Shown here: positions 54,516 to 62,003 of the stretch, piece by piece
Position numbering within the stretch: the first letter of the stretch is position 1
Layout: each line of letters opens with the position of its first letter
NCBI GenBank assembly: GCA_040220855.1
Contig: JAVJVZ010000067.1
Location: forward strand, 1-64,000
Reading direction: 5' to 3'
Source: JACKNG01 sp040220855
Lineage (GTDB): Bacteria; Pseudomonadota; Gammaproteobacteria; Ga0077536
Length of the DNA: 64,000 bases
The notes under the pieces: generated by a model
The model's database searches: none
What the model was told of the DNA's origin: nothing
The model's input: the letters and a program-made list of their open reading frames with translations, nothing else
Translations under genes and position numbers: made by a program

Positions 54516-55196
54516 ATGAAAAGAAGAGGCTTCCTCGTCGCGGCCACGCTGGCCGCCGTCATGCTCTGCGGCGATGTCGCGGCGGCCCCCGGGGTCGGCA
54601 AGGTCGTCATCGTCACCGGCAGTACGATGCGGCAGGCGGCCGACGGCACACGCACGACGCTGGCCCGGGGCGATCGCGTATTCGAGCAGGACCGCATCAC
54701 GACCGCGGCCGATTCATCCATCTTTCTGCGCTTCGACGACGACACCCGCTTCACGCTCGGCCCGCGCACGGAATTCGTCGTCGACCAGGTCAGGGACGAC
54801 GACGAAGGATTGTTCAGTGCCTCCATCCTGCGCGGTGCATTCCGCTTCGTCACCGGCCTCATCGCCAAGAAGCGTGCCGGCGCGATGCGCGTGCGGACCG
54901 GCGTGGTCGCGACCATTGGTATCCGTGGCACCACCGTCGGCGGCGAGGTCGAAGGGGAGTCGGCCACCATCGTGCTGCTCGAGAGCGAGGACCCGGGTAC
55001 GCCCTCGGCAATCGAGGTCGGTAACGACTTCGGCAGCGTGGTCATCGACCAGCCCGGCTACGGTACCCGCGTGCCGGACGCGCACAGCCCGCCGTCGCCG
55101 CCCGAGCGCATGACGCTGCGCGCGGTCGACAACCTCGTGCGCAATATCACCAACATCCAGCGCAGCGTCGCACCGCGCCCGATGATGCCGCGCTGA
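54516..55196 (+). CDS. FecR-domain periplasmic protein
   Basis: This 226-residue protein has a signal peptide (GFLVAATLAAVMLCGDVAAA) and a FecR domain (GKVVIVTGSTMRQAADGTRT, FTLGPRTEFVVDQ, and RTGVVATIGIRGTTVGGE, the typical core). The C-terminal 50 residues look disordered. FecR-like modules without the anti-sigma part often act in envelope sensing or surface anchoring. The start follows GGGAGAGAACG. It precedes the autotransporter-barrel gene in the same direction, with which it may be coupled functionally. Confidence 0.8.
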   Translation: MKRRGFLVAATLAAVMLCGDVAAAPGVGKVVIVTGSTMRQAADGTRTTLARGDRVFEQDRITTAADSSIFLRFDDDTRFTLGPRTEFVVDQVRDDDEGLFSASILRGAFRFVTGLIAKKRAGAMRVRTGVVATIGIRGTTVGGEVEGESATIVLLESEDPGTPSAIEVGNDFGSVVIDQPGYGTRVPDAHSPPSPPERMTLRAVDNLVRNITNIQRSVAPRPMMPR

Positions 55197-55401
55197 CCCT
55201 GCGCGTGCGGTTCCTCCGGCCGCGGCCTCCGCCGCGAGCGGGGTTCGCGCGGCATTGCTCGCTGGCGCCCGCCCGCGCTGATGTGCGCCCGCGTGGCGTC
55301 GCAGCGGACTTGCACCACAGTTGCACCAGAAACTGGCATTCGCTCGATCCTTTGCTTACACTCCACGTTAGCAACCGACCCTAACTTACGGAATTTACGT
55401 G

Positions 55402-56541
55402 ATGAGCAAGCACAGCATCTCCCTGGCGGCAGCGGCGCTGCCCGCTTTTTTCCTGGCCGCCCAACCGGTGCTCGCGAGCGAAGACGAGCACGAACTGATC
55501 GAGCGCGTGTGTAACCGCGAAGACTTCACCGGGTGCCTGAACGGCGTCTCGAGCTCGGTCACCAACGGCGCCGGGCTGCGCATGAGCGGCAGCGCGCTCG
55601 ACGACGTCGCACGCGAGCGTGCCGGCAAGACCGTCGGCGCCAACGGCGATACCCAGGCAGCCAGCCTGCCGGGCCAGACGGGGCTCAACGCCGGCGATGG
55701 CATGGCCGGCAGCGTGTTCGGCCTCTGGGGCAGCTACTCCTACAACGACTTCGACTCCGATTTCGTCTTCCAGGGCAACTCGCTCGCCTACGATGCCGAC
55801 GCCCACAACGTGCTGGCCGGCTTCGACCGCCTGTTCGGCAACCGCTACCTGCTCGGTGTGGCCTTCGGCTACCAGTGGCTCGACACCAACACGCGCTTCA
55901 ACGGTGGCGGCCAGGAGAGCGATGGCTTCACCGTGGCGCCCTACGCGGCGGTGCTGCTCACCGACATCTTCAGCATCGATGTCTCCGGTGGTTACTCCGC
56001 GCTGGAGTACGACCAGGACCGCATTTCACCCGCCGACGGTACCAGCATCGAGGCGAGCTTCGATTCCGATCGCTGGTTCGTGGCAACCAACCTGAATGCC
56101 TTCCTGCCCGTCGACCGCTTCATCTTCGGTGCCAAGGTGGGTTACCTCTATACCGAAGAGGACCAGGACAGCTACCTCGAGACGGGCAGCGTGGCGAGCG
56201 GCAACGCCGGCCTGTTGCGCACCGTGACCAGCCGCAACATCGATCTCGAGCAGCTCGTGGTCGGCGGCGAGATCGCCTACGACGCCGGCAACCAGTTCGA
56301 GCCCTTCTTCGTCGCCGAGTACCGCAACGACCTGAGCCGCAGCAACGGTAACGCCGCGGGCGGCCTGCCGGGCAACTTCACCGCCGTGCAGAACAGCGAC
56401 GACGACGAAGTGCAGCTCACCTTCGGCCTGCGCTATTTCACGACCTGGGGCGTGACCTCGAGCTTCGAGTACCAGCGCGTCGAGGGTCGTTCCGACTTCG
56501 ACAGCGACCTGTTCATGTTCACGCTGCGCGCAGCGCTCTGA
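55402..56541 (+). CDS. Autotransporter-type beta-barrel outer membrane protein
   Basis: This 379-residue exported protein has a signal peptide (LAAAALPAFFLAAQPVLAS), a short N-terminal region with a CNREDFTGC pair of cysteines, and a C-terminal barrel of about 270 residues. The barrel has alternating aromatic strands (YSYNDFDSDFVF, GVAFGYQW, and the end FDSDLFMFTLRAAL with a C-terminal hydrophobic strand). The passenger is too short to be a classical toxin or adhesin. I chose the ATG at 55402 over the GTG at 55399. It follows the FecR-domain gene after about 200 bases. Confidence 0.83.
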   Translation: MSKHSISLAAAALPAFFLAAQPVLASEDEHELIERVCNREDFTGCLNGVSSSVTNGAGLRMSGSALDDVARERAGKTVGANGDTQAASLPGQTGLNAGDGMAGSVFGLWGSYSYNDFDSDFVFQGNSLAYDADAHNVLAGFDRLFGNRYLLGVAFGYQWLDTNTRFNGGGQESDGFTVAPYAAVLLTDIFSIDVSGGYSALEYDQDRISPADGTSIEASFDSDRWFVATNLNAFLPVDRFIFGAKVGYLYTEEDQDSYLETGSVASGNAGLLRTVTSRNIDLEQLVVGGEIAYDAGNQFEPFFVAEYRNDLSRSNGNAAGGLPGNFTAVQNSDDDEVQLTFGLRYFTTWGVTSSFEYQRVEGRSDFDSDLFMFTLRAAL

Positions 56542-56571
56542 TCGCGCGCCGCCCATCGCCTCCGGTCTGAC

Positions 56572-56593
56572 CCGCCCGCGCTCGCGCGGGCGG
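56572..56593. terminator. Terminator-like hairpin after the autotransporter gene
   Basis: CCGCCCGCG and CGCGGGCGG form a perfect 9-bp stem around a 4-base loop, 30 bases after the autotransporter stop. A weak pyrimidine run (ACTTCTCCCC) follows. Confidence 0.5.
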
Positions 56594-56605
56594 ACTTCTC
56601 CCCAA

Positions 56606-56662
56606 TGGGGTCAGACCCCTGTGGATAATTCGTCCACCGTGGGGTCAGACACCTGTGGACAA
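56606..56662. repeat. Two direct copies of a GGGGTCAGAC-type repeat
   Basis: TGGGGTCAGACCCCTGTGGA and TGGGGTCAGACACCTGTGGA, with nearly the same continuation, start at 56606 and 56640 (34-bp spacing). An inverted copy (GGTCTGACCC) lies at 56564-56573, and CCCCAATGGGG overlaps the first copy. This looks like a short extragenic palindromic (REP-like) element between a terminator and the convergent Tat protein gene. Confidence 0.5.
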
Positions 56663-56682
56663 CCGGGGGCGGCGAAGCTCCC

Positions 56683-58104
56683 TCAGGCGCGGACCTTGGT
56701 CAGCCAGCGGGTCACGTTGTGCCTGTGGGTGTCGAGATAGCTGCCCGGGCCGAAGAACTTGTCGTAGAAGCCGGTCTCGAGTCGGTGGGCCTGAGTGTAG
56801 TAGCGCACGAAGATGCTCGGCACCGTGCCCGGGAACTTGCCATAGGTGGCATAGATGTACTCCGCGGTGGCGACCACGCAGTCGATCAGGTCCTTGCTCG
56901 GCCGCGTGGCCGTGGCCTTGGTCGCGGCGTTGTCGCGGAACGGGCCGGCAGTCTTCGCATCGTAGGCGCCGCCGGGGCCGAACTTGAGCTCGAGGAAGGC
57001 CTCCACTGCGCTGCGCATGTCCGGGTAGTGCGGCGGAGAGAAGGCCTGGTAGAGACCTTCGATACCGAGCGGGTTGGGCACGCCCCAGCCCTCCTTCTTC
57101 TCGAACGCGAAGCCGAGCCCGGGCTCGCCGGCCTTGGCGGCCGCACCCATCACGCTGAACGGGCTGACGCCGGAGTAGAACCAGCCGCCGAGGCCGAGCG
57201 GTTGCAGGGCGAGCGCCATGTTGTGGCCCATCACACCCATCTCGACCGCGCAGGTGGTCAGCAGGTACTGCTCCATGTAGGACAGCGGGTACTTGCGCTG
57301 CGGATCGATGAGGCCCAGATCGAAGAAGCGCTGGAGATCGCCGGCCGGGCGGCCTTCGAGGTCGTCGAAAGTCGTGTAGCCGGAGCCGGCGGCGATGAAC
57401 AGGAAGTCGAGCATCTGCTCGGACACGTTGCCGACCGGGATGAACAAGGTCGAACCCGGCGTGTTGCCGTTCCAGAAATTGTGCGCGCTGTAGTGCGGCG
57501 CTTCGCGCGGCGGGTCGATGCGGCGATCGGACAGTTTGCGCGTGTGCGCGCCGACCATCGCGATGAGCTGCTCGGCTTCGCTCATCGCAGCGTCGTCCCA
57601 GCGCGTGTCGCCGTCGGCATTGCGGGTGGAGACGTAGTAGGTGCCATCGTCCTGCGTATAGAAGAGATCCGTATTGCCGATGCCGGCAGCCACCGGCAGC
57701 GTGCGGCCGGTGTAGCGCACCGCGTAATCGCACAACCCCTCCTGCCCGGCGGTGAAGGGGATGCCGTGATGCCAGCCGGACACACCCAGGCCGGCTGCGA
57801 CGAGCATGGCACGCTCGAAGTCGTCGAGCGGTGTCGGTGGCAGCTCGGATTTGTAGGCGAGCGGTCCGTGCGGGATCTCCATGCCCCAGCCGAAGCGGCG
57901 TGAGCGCCGGCCGTAGAGCGCATCGAGCAGCGGGAAGCGCTTCACCTCGCCCAGCAGCTTGTTCCATTCCGAGACATCGGACGGCGCCGTGCGCGCGGTC
58001 TCTGCCGCCACGCCGGCGCCGCTGCGCCCGAGGGCGACGGCCGCGAGCCCGGACAGGTACATGAAGGCACGGCGCGAGAGGCCGGCGCGTGCGCGATCGT
58101 TCAT
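56683..58104 (-). CDS. Tat-exported protein, nitroreductase-like N-terminal part, function unknown
   Basis: This 473-residue protein has a Tat signal (LSRRAFMYLSGLAAVALG) and then LLDALYGRRSRRFGWGMEI, with a downstream LDDFERAMLVAAGLGVSGW. That pattern recalls the start of the nitroreductase flavin fold (RRSxRxF), but much of the rest does not match anything I recognise. Notable segments are SPHYPDMRSAVEA-like helices and LIDCVVATAEYIYATYGKFPGT. I used the ATG at 58104, 8 bases after GAGGGGG; a second ATG at 58110 is too close to it. It is divergent from the FrhB-like gene and lies inside the sulfur region. It is a candidate for an unknown periplasmic redox enzyme. Confidence 0.55.
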   Translation of the reverse strand: MNDRARAGLSRRAFMYLSGLAAVALGRSGAGVAAETARTAPSDVSEWNKLLGEVKRFPLLDALYGRRSRRFGWGMEIPHGPLAYKSELPPTPLDDFERAMLVAAGLGVSGWHHGIPFTAGQEGLCDYAVRYTGRTLPVAAGIGNTDLFYTQDDGTYYVSTRNADGDTRWDDAAMSEAEQLIAMVGAHTRKLSDRRIDPPREAPHYSAHNFWNGNTPGSTLFIPVGNVSEQMLDFLFIAAGSGYTTFDDLEGRPAGDLQRFFDLGLIDPQRKYPLSYMEQYLLTTCAVEMGVMGHNMALALQPLGLGGWFYSGVSPFSVMGAAAKAGEPGLGFAFEKKEGWGVPNPLGIEGLYQAFSPPHYPDMRSAVEAFLELKFGPGGAYDAKTAGPFRDNAATKATATRPSKDLIDCVVATAEYIYATYGKFPGTVPSIFVRYYTQAHRLETGFYDKFFGPGSYLDTHRHNVTRWLTKVRA

Positions 58105-58313
58105 GGGCATTTCCCCCTCGTGGCGGTGACGGGCGGCGTGCGCGCCGGTTGACCCGGGCGGCACGCGCCGCCGATGTTATGCGCGCGGGCGGCACGAGCG
58201 AAAGTCGCCGCGTTGCTTGCAGCGCTTGGGGCGACCGGCTTCGATGGCCGACAATTGCGCCGCGCGGGGCACATCGCACCCGCCATCGTCATCCGTCAGC
58301 AAGAGGCCAGTCC

Positions 58314-59744
58314 GTGGAAGCATCGCAGCACAACTCCTTCAAGATCATGATGAACGAGGTCGTCGATTACGGCAGCTGCTGCGAGTGTGGTGCCTGCGTG
58401 CTGGCCTGCCCGCACAACGTCATCGAGTACATCGACGGCAAACCGCAGCAGACCGCCAAACCCGACGCGCCGTTCGATTTCTGCGGTGTCAGCGAAGGCG
58501 CGGGCTGCGACGTGTGCGCGGCGGCCTGCCCGCGACTATGGCCGCGCGAGACACACCTGCGCGATGTCACCTTCGGCGATGAGCGCGGCTTCGAGGACAT
58601 CTTCGGCGTGTTCCGCCATATCTTCGTCGCGCGCACGCGGCGGGCCGACATCGCCGCGGCGGGCCAGGATGGTGGTGTCGTCACGGCGCTGCTCACCTGG
58701 GCGCGGGAGCAGGGCCACATCGACGGCGCGATCGTATCCGGCGTCGGCGCCGATGATGCGCCGTGTTTTCCGACCCCGAAGGTTGCGACCAGCGTCGACG
58801 CGATCAAGGCGAGCGCCGGCAGCTGGTACACCTATTGCCCGAACGACCTGGCTCTCGCCGACGCCGCGGCGCAAGGGCTCGAGAAGGTCGGCTTCGTCGG
58901 CGTACCGTGCCAGATCACACCGCTGCGCAAGATGCAGTACATCGACCCGGCCTTCCTGGTCACGGCGAAGAAGAAGCCCAAGATCGTCAACCGACAGCGC
59001 GAACATCTGCGCGGGCCGGCCGAGCGCGTTGCTTTCAGCATCGGCCTTTTCTGTACCGAGGTGTTCCGCCCGGAACTGATGACCGAGCGGATCGAGCGCG
59101 ACATGGGCATCCCGCTCAGCGAGGTGCGCCAGTTCAACGTCAAGGGCGAGGTGCTGATCTACCAGCGCAATGGCGACATCGCGCGTATTCCGCTGGCCGA
59201 GGCGATGGCCGAGTACCAGCGCCCCGAGTGCCGCCACTGCGGCGATTTTTCTGCCGAGCTGGCCGACATCGCGTGCGGCGGGGTCGGTACCGATCGTGCC
59301 ACCATCGTGGTGCTGCGCACGCAGCGTGCGGTCGACATCTGGCGCGCATTCGAAGCGAGTGGCGAAGTCGAGGTCGAGCCCATCGCGGCCAACAAGCGGG
59401 CCTGGAACATCCTGTTGCGTCTCGCACGGCGACAGCGCGAGCGTGTACCAGCCGGGCCGCCCAACAGTGGCACCGCGGCGGGGCTCGGCCAGTACGCGCC
59501 GCGCGAGGCGGCCGACAGCGCGGTGGCGCGCCTGGCTGGCAGCGCCAAGTCGCCGGAAGAGACCGCTGCCTGCCTCGAGGCGGCATACGGCGCCGAGGCG
59601 CGCCCGCAGGAGGTTGTCGCCTACATCGCCGGGGCGCCGATTCCGGGCGATCCGGGCGACCCGGCGCCCGGTGAGAAGCGCCGTCTGCCGCCGCCGCCCG
59701 GCGCCGCAGCGGGCGGCGCACCGCCGGGTTGGGGCGAGGCCTGA
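58314..59744 (+). CDS. FrhB/FdhB-family iron-sulfur flavoprotein (coenzyme F420 hydrogenase beta subunit-like)
   Basis: This 476-residue protein has N-terminal cysteine motifs for [4Fe-4S] binding (CCECGACVLACPHN, residues ~17-30; GCDVCAAACPR, ~62-72) and the FrhB N- and C-domains, with Cys-rich EYQRPECRHCGDFSAELADIACGGVG and IVSGVGADDAPCF, plus VPCQITPLRKMQ. FrhB-like proteins use FAD and iron-sulfur clusters for hydride transfer. In bacteria they often have no F420 role and act on other acceptors. The GTG start at 58314 follows AAGAGG. The Pro-rich C-terminal tail is unusual. It lies before the soxXYZAB operon but its promoter is separate, so its link to sulfur oxidation is inference. Confidence 0.8.
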   Translation: MEASQHNSFKIMMNEVVDYGSCCECGACVLACPHNVIEYIDGKPQQTAKPDAPFDFCGVSEGAGCDVCAAACPRLWPRETHLRDVTFGDERGFEDIFGVFRHIFVARTRRADIAAAGQDGGVVTALLTWAREQGHIDGAIVSGVGADDAPCFPTPKVATSVDAIKASAGSWYTYCPNDLALADAAAQGLEKVGFVGVPCQITPLRKMQYIDPAFLVTAKKKPKIVNRQREHLRGPAERVAFSIGLFCTEVFRPELMTERIERDMGIPLSEVRQFNVKGEVLIYQRNGDIARIPLAEAMAEYQRPECRHCGDFSAELADIACGGVGTDRATIVVLRTQRAVDIWRAFEASGEVEVEPIAANKRAWNILLRLARRQRERVPAGPPNSGTAAGLGQYAPREAADSAVARLAGSAKSPEETAACLEAAYGAEARPQEVVAYIAGAPIPGDPGDPAPGEKRRLPPPPGAAAGGAPPGWGEA

Positions 59745-59805
59745 GTAACGGAACGCCCGGTGACCGGCGGCGTCCTACTGGCGAGTGCGCGACGGCGAAT
59801 GTTAT

Positions 59806-59843
59806 TCGAATCAGTTATAAGCATATTCGAGATTGCTATATGC
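59806..59843. promoter_or_regulatory. Overlapping inverted repeats in the sox promoter
   Basis: TCGAAT-N13-ATTCGA (59806-59830) is a perfect 6-bp inverted repeat. GCATAT-N11-ATATGC (59821-59843) is a second one that shares the ATATTCGA core. They lie in an AT-rich island 65-100 bases upstream of soxX in a GC-rich region. ArsR-type regulators of sulfur genes bind AT-rich inverted repeats containing ATTC, so this is a plausible sox operator. No such regulator is encoded in the window. Confidence 0.5.
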
Positions 59844-59907
59844 GGTCACAGCGATTACCTTGTGACGCGTGCCGGCACCAGCCGGCCCTGGTGGAGGGGA
59901 GAACCAC

Positions 59908-60342
59908 GTGGCGAGAAACTGGCGCCGCTGCCTGACCATCGTCCTGCTCGCGACAGCGGGCAGCGGGGCGGCGGCTGACTACACGGTCCGCGATTACGCC
60001 ATCCCGGAAGCGCTGACGGCGACACCCGGCGACCCGGACCGCGGCGCCGCGATCGTGGTCGATCGCGGCCGCGGCAATTGCCTGAGCTGCCACGCCGTGC
60101 CGCTCGATGCCGAGTTCTTCGGCACCACCGGCCCGACCCTTGCCGCGGTCGGCGCACGCCTGAACGCGGGCCAGCTACGTCTGCGACTGGTCGATCCGAA
60201 GGTCATCAACCCCATGACCATGATGCCGGCTTATCACAAGACCGCAGGGCTCTACCGGGTCGCGCCCGAGTACGCCGGCAAGCCCATCCTCAGCGCGCAG
60301 GAGATCGAGGATGTCGTCGCCTTCCTCGCCACGCTGAAGTGA
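59908..60342 (+). CDS. soxX: SoxX, cytochrome c of the SoxXA complex
   Basis: This 144-residue cytochrome has a signal peptide (LTIVLLATAGSGAAA), a heme c site CLSCH (residues 58-62), and Met ligand candidates in NPMTMMPAYHK. SoxX pairs with SoxA to attach thiosulfate to SoxY as a disulfide. The GTG at 59908 follows GGAGGGG. It is the first gene of the operon soxXYZAB, downstream of an AT-rich promoter with inverted repeats. Confidence 0.9.
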   Translation: MARNWRRCLTIVLLATAGSGAAADYTVRDYAIPEALTATPGDPDRGAAIVVDRGRGNCLSCHAVPLDAEFFGTTGPTLAAVGARLNAGQLRLRLVDPKVINPMTMMPAYHKTAGLYRVAPEYAGKPILSAQEIEDVVAFLATLK

Positions 60343-60386
60343 ACCCTGCAGCCGTGCTCGTTCCCCGAGATGAAGAGAATCCAGCC

Positions 60387-60866
60387 ATGCCCGAACCTGT
60401 CTCCCATTGCCGCGGGTTGACCCGCCGCCGCCTGCTCGAGCAGGCGCTCGCCGCCTGCGGCTGCCTGGCTGCAGGCCTCGCTTTCGCCGACGACGCCGCG
60501 CGTGCCGCGGCAGCGCAGGCCGCCATCGACGCCATCGTCGGCGATCGCGGCGTTGCCGACGGTGAACTCGAGCTGACCACGCCGGCGATCGCCGAGAACG
60601 GCAACACGGTGCCGATCGCGGTCGCCGCCGGCGGACGTTTCCGCGGCGACACCTACGTCAAGGCCATTCACGTCTTCGCGGTCGAGAATCCGACACCGGA
60701 GGTGGTGAGCTTCCATTTCACGCCGCAGAGCGGGCTCGCGCAGGTCTCGACTCGGATCCGGCTCGCCAAGACGCAGCAGGTCGTCGCCATCGCGGAGCTG
60801 TCCGACGGCCAGGTATGGCGCACCGCGAACGAGGTCAAGGTCACCATCGGCGGCTGCGGCGGCTGA
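60387..60866 (+). CDS. soxY: SoxY, sulfur carrier protein
   Basis: This 159-residue protein has a twin-arginine signal (LTRRRLLEQALAACGC, then LAAGLAFA) and ends with the swinging-arm motif GGCGG, with Cys-157 as the sulfur-carrying residue. It binds thiosulfate-derived sulfur while SoxZ supports it. The family hallmark is this C-terminal Cys between glycines. It lies between soxX and soxZ. Confidence 0.95.
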   Translation: MPEPVSHCRGLTRRRLLEQALAACGCLAAGLAFADDAARAAAAQAAIDAIVGDRGVADGELELTTPAIAENGNTVPIAVAAGGRFRGDTYVKAIHVFAVENPTPEVVSFHFTPQSGLAQVSTRIRLAKTQQVVAIAELSDGQVWRTANEVKVTIGGCGG

Positions 60867-60885
60867 CGGGCGGAGGATTACGAAG

Positions 60886-61209
60886 ATGGACAAGCCACGC
60901 GTCAAGGTGCCGAAGAAGGTCAAGGCCGGCGAGCCCTTCGAGGTCAAGGTGCTCATTTCACACAAGATGGAATCCGGCCAGCGCGTCGACGAGGCGACCG
61001 GCCAGAAGATTCCGCGCATGATCATCAACCGCTTCGAGGCACGCCTCGACGGCGAGCTGGTGTTCAGCGCGACGCTCTACCCGGCGGTCTCGGCCAATCC
61101 CTATCTCGCGTTCCACGTCGTTGCCGAGAAGAGTGGCGAGCTCAGCTTCAAGTGGCTCGACGACAGCGGCGACACCGCGACCGCCACGGCCAAGGTCGCA
61201 GTCGGCTGA
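60886..61209 (+). CDS. soxZ: SoxZ, partner of SoxY
   Basis: This 107-residue soluble protein has no signal peptide; it is exported with SoxY, whose Tat signal serves both. It shows an Ig-like beta sandwich pattern (KVKAGEPFEVKVLISHKMESGQR, then FEARLDGELVFSATLYPAVSANPYLAF). The stop overlaps the soxA start by one base (TGATG). It forms the SoxYZ carrier. Confidence 0.95.
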   Translation: MDKPRVKVPKKVKAGEPFEVKVLISHKMESGQRVDEATGQKIPRMIINRFEARLDGELVFSATLYPAVSANPYLAFHVVAEKSGELSFKWLDDSGDTATATAKVAVG

Positions 61210-62003
61210 TGCGCATGCTGCCCCGTCCCGCACTGGTGGCCGGTCTGCTGGTGGCCGGGATCGGCTGGGCGGTTGCGGGCGAGTGGGGTGCCTACGAAGT
61301 CGACGGGCGCCGCAGCGGTTACACCTACGCGGCGGCAGAAACGCGCGCCATGCAGGACGACGAGTTCGAGAACGCCGGGCTGCTGTGGGTCGAGAAGGGC
61401 GCCGAGCTGTGGTCGCAGGCGGACGGTGCGGAAGGTCAGAGCTGCCAGGACTGCCACGGCGACGCCACCGAGAGCATGCGCGGCGTTGGCGCGCGCTACC
61501 CGGTCTACGCCGAAGAACGCGGCAAGCTGATCAACATCGAGCAGCGCATCAACCAGTGCCGCAGCGAGCGCATGCAGGCTGAGCCGTGGCGCTGGGAGAG
61601 CGAACCGCTGCTCGCGTTGACGACCTATGTTCGTCACCAGTCACACGGCATGGCGGTGAGCCCCGTGATCGACGGCCCGGCGGCGCCATTCTTCGAGCAG
61701 GGCAAGACCTTCTACACCACGCGGCGCGGCCAGCTCGATCTCGCCTGCGTGCACTGCCACGAGATGAACAGCGGCAACATGCTGCGCGCGCAGCGGCTTT
61801 CGCAGGGCATGTCGAACGGGTTTCCGACCTACCGCCTGAAGTGGCAGGGCGTTGGTTCCCTGCACCGCCGCATCCGTGGCTGCAACGAGGACGTACGTGC
61901 CGAGCCCTACGCACCCGGCAGCGATGAATACGTCAACGTCGAGCTCTACCTCGCCTGGCGGGCGCGCGGCCTGCCGGTCGAAACGCCGGCGGTACGCAAC
62001 TGA
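61209..62003 (+). CDS. soxA: SoxA, diheme cytochrome c of the SoxXA complex
   Basis: This 264-residue protein has a signal peptide (LVAGLLVAGIGWAVAGE), two heme c sites CQDCH (residues 79-83) and CVHCH (180-184), and the catalytic Cys-225 in RRIRGCNEDVRAEP. It is therefore the diheme type of SoxA. The complex ligates thiosulfate to SoxYZ. Its start overlaps the stop of soxZ, and its stop overlaps the start of soxB, so the four genes are tightly coupled. Confidence 0.93.
   Translation: MRMLPRPALVAGLLVAGIGWAVAGEWGAYEVDGRRSGYTYAAAETRAMQDDEFENAGLLWVEKGAELWSQADGAEGQSCQDCHGDATESMRGVGARYPVYAEERGKLINIEQRINQCRSERMQAEPWRWESEPLLALTTYVRHQSHGMAVSPVIDGPAAPFFEQGKTFYTTRRGQLDLACVHCHEMNSGNMLRAQRLSQGMSNGFPTYRLKWQGVGSLHRRIRGCNEDVRAEPYAPGSDEYVNVELYLAWRARGLPVETPAVRN

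Noticed and set aside
58314..59744. A true F420-dependent hydrogenase subunit
   Set aside because: No other hydrogenase or F420 genes are present; the FrhB-like fold is shared by several unrelated flavoproteins.
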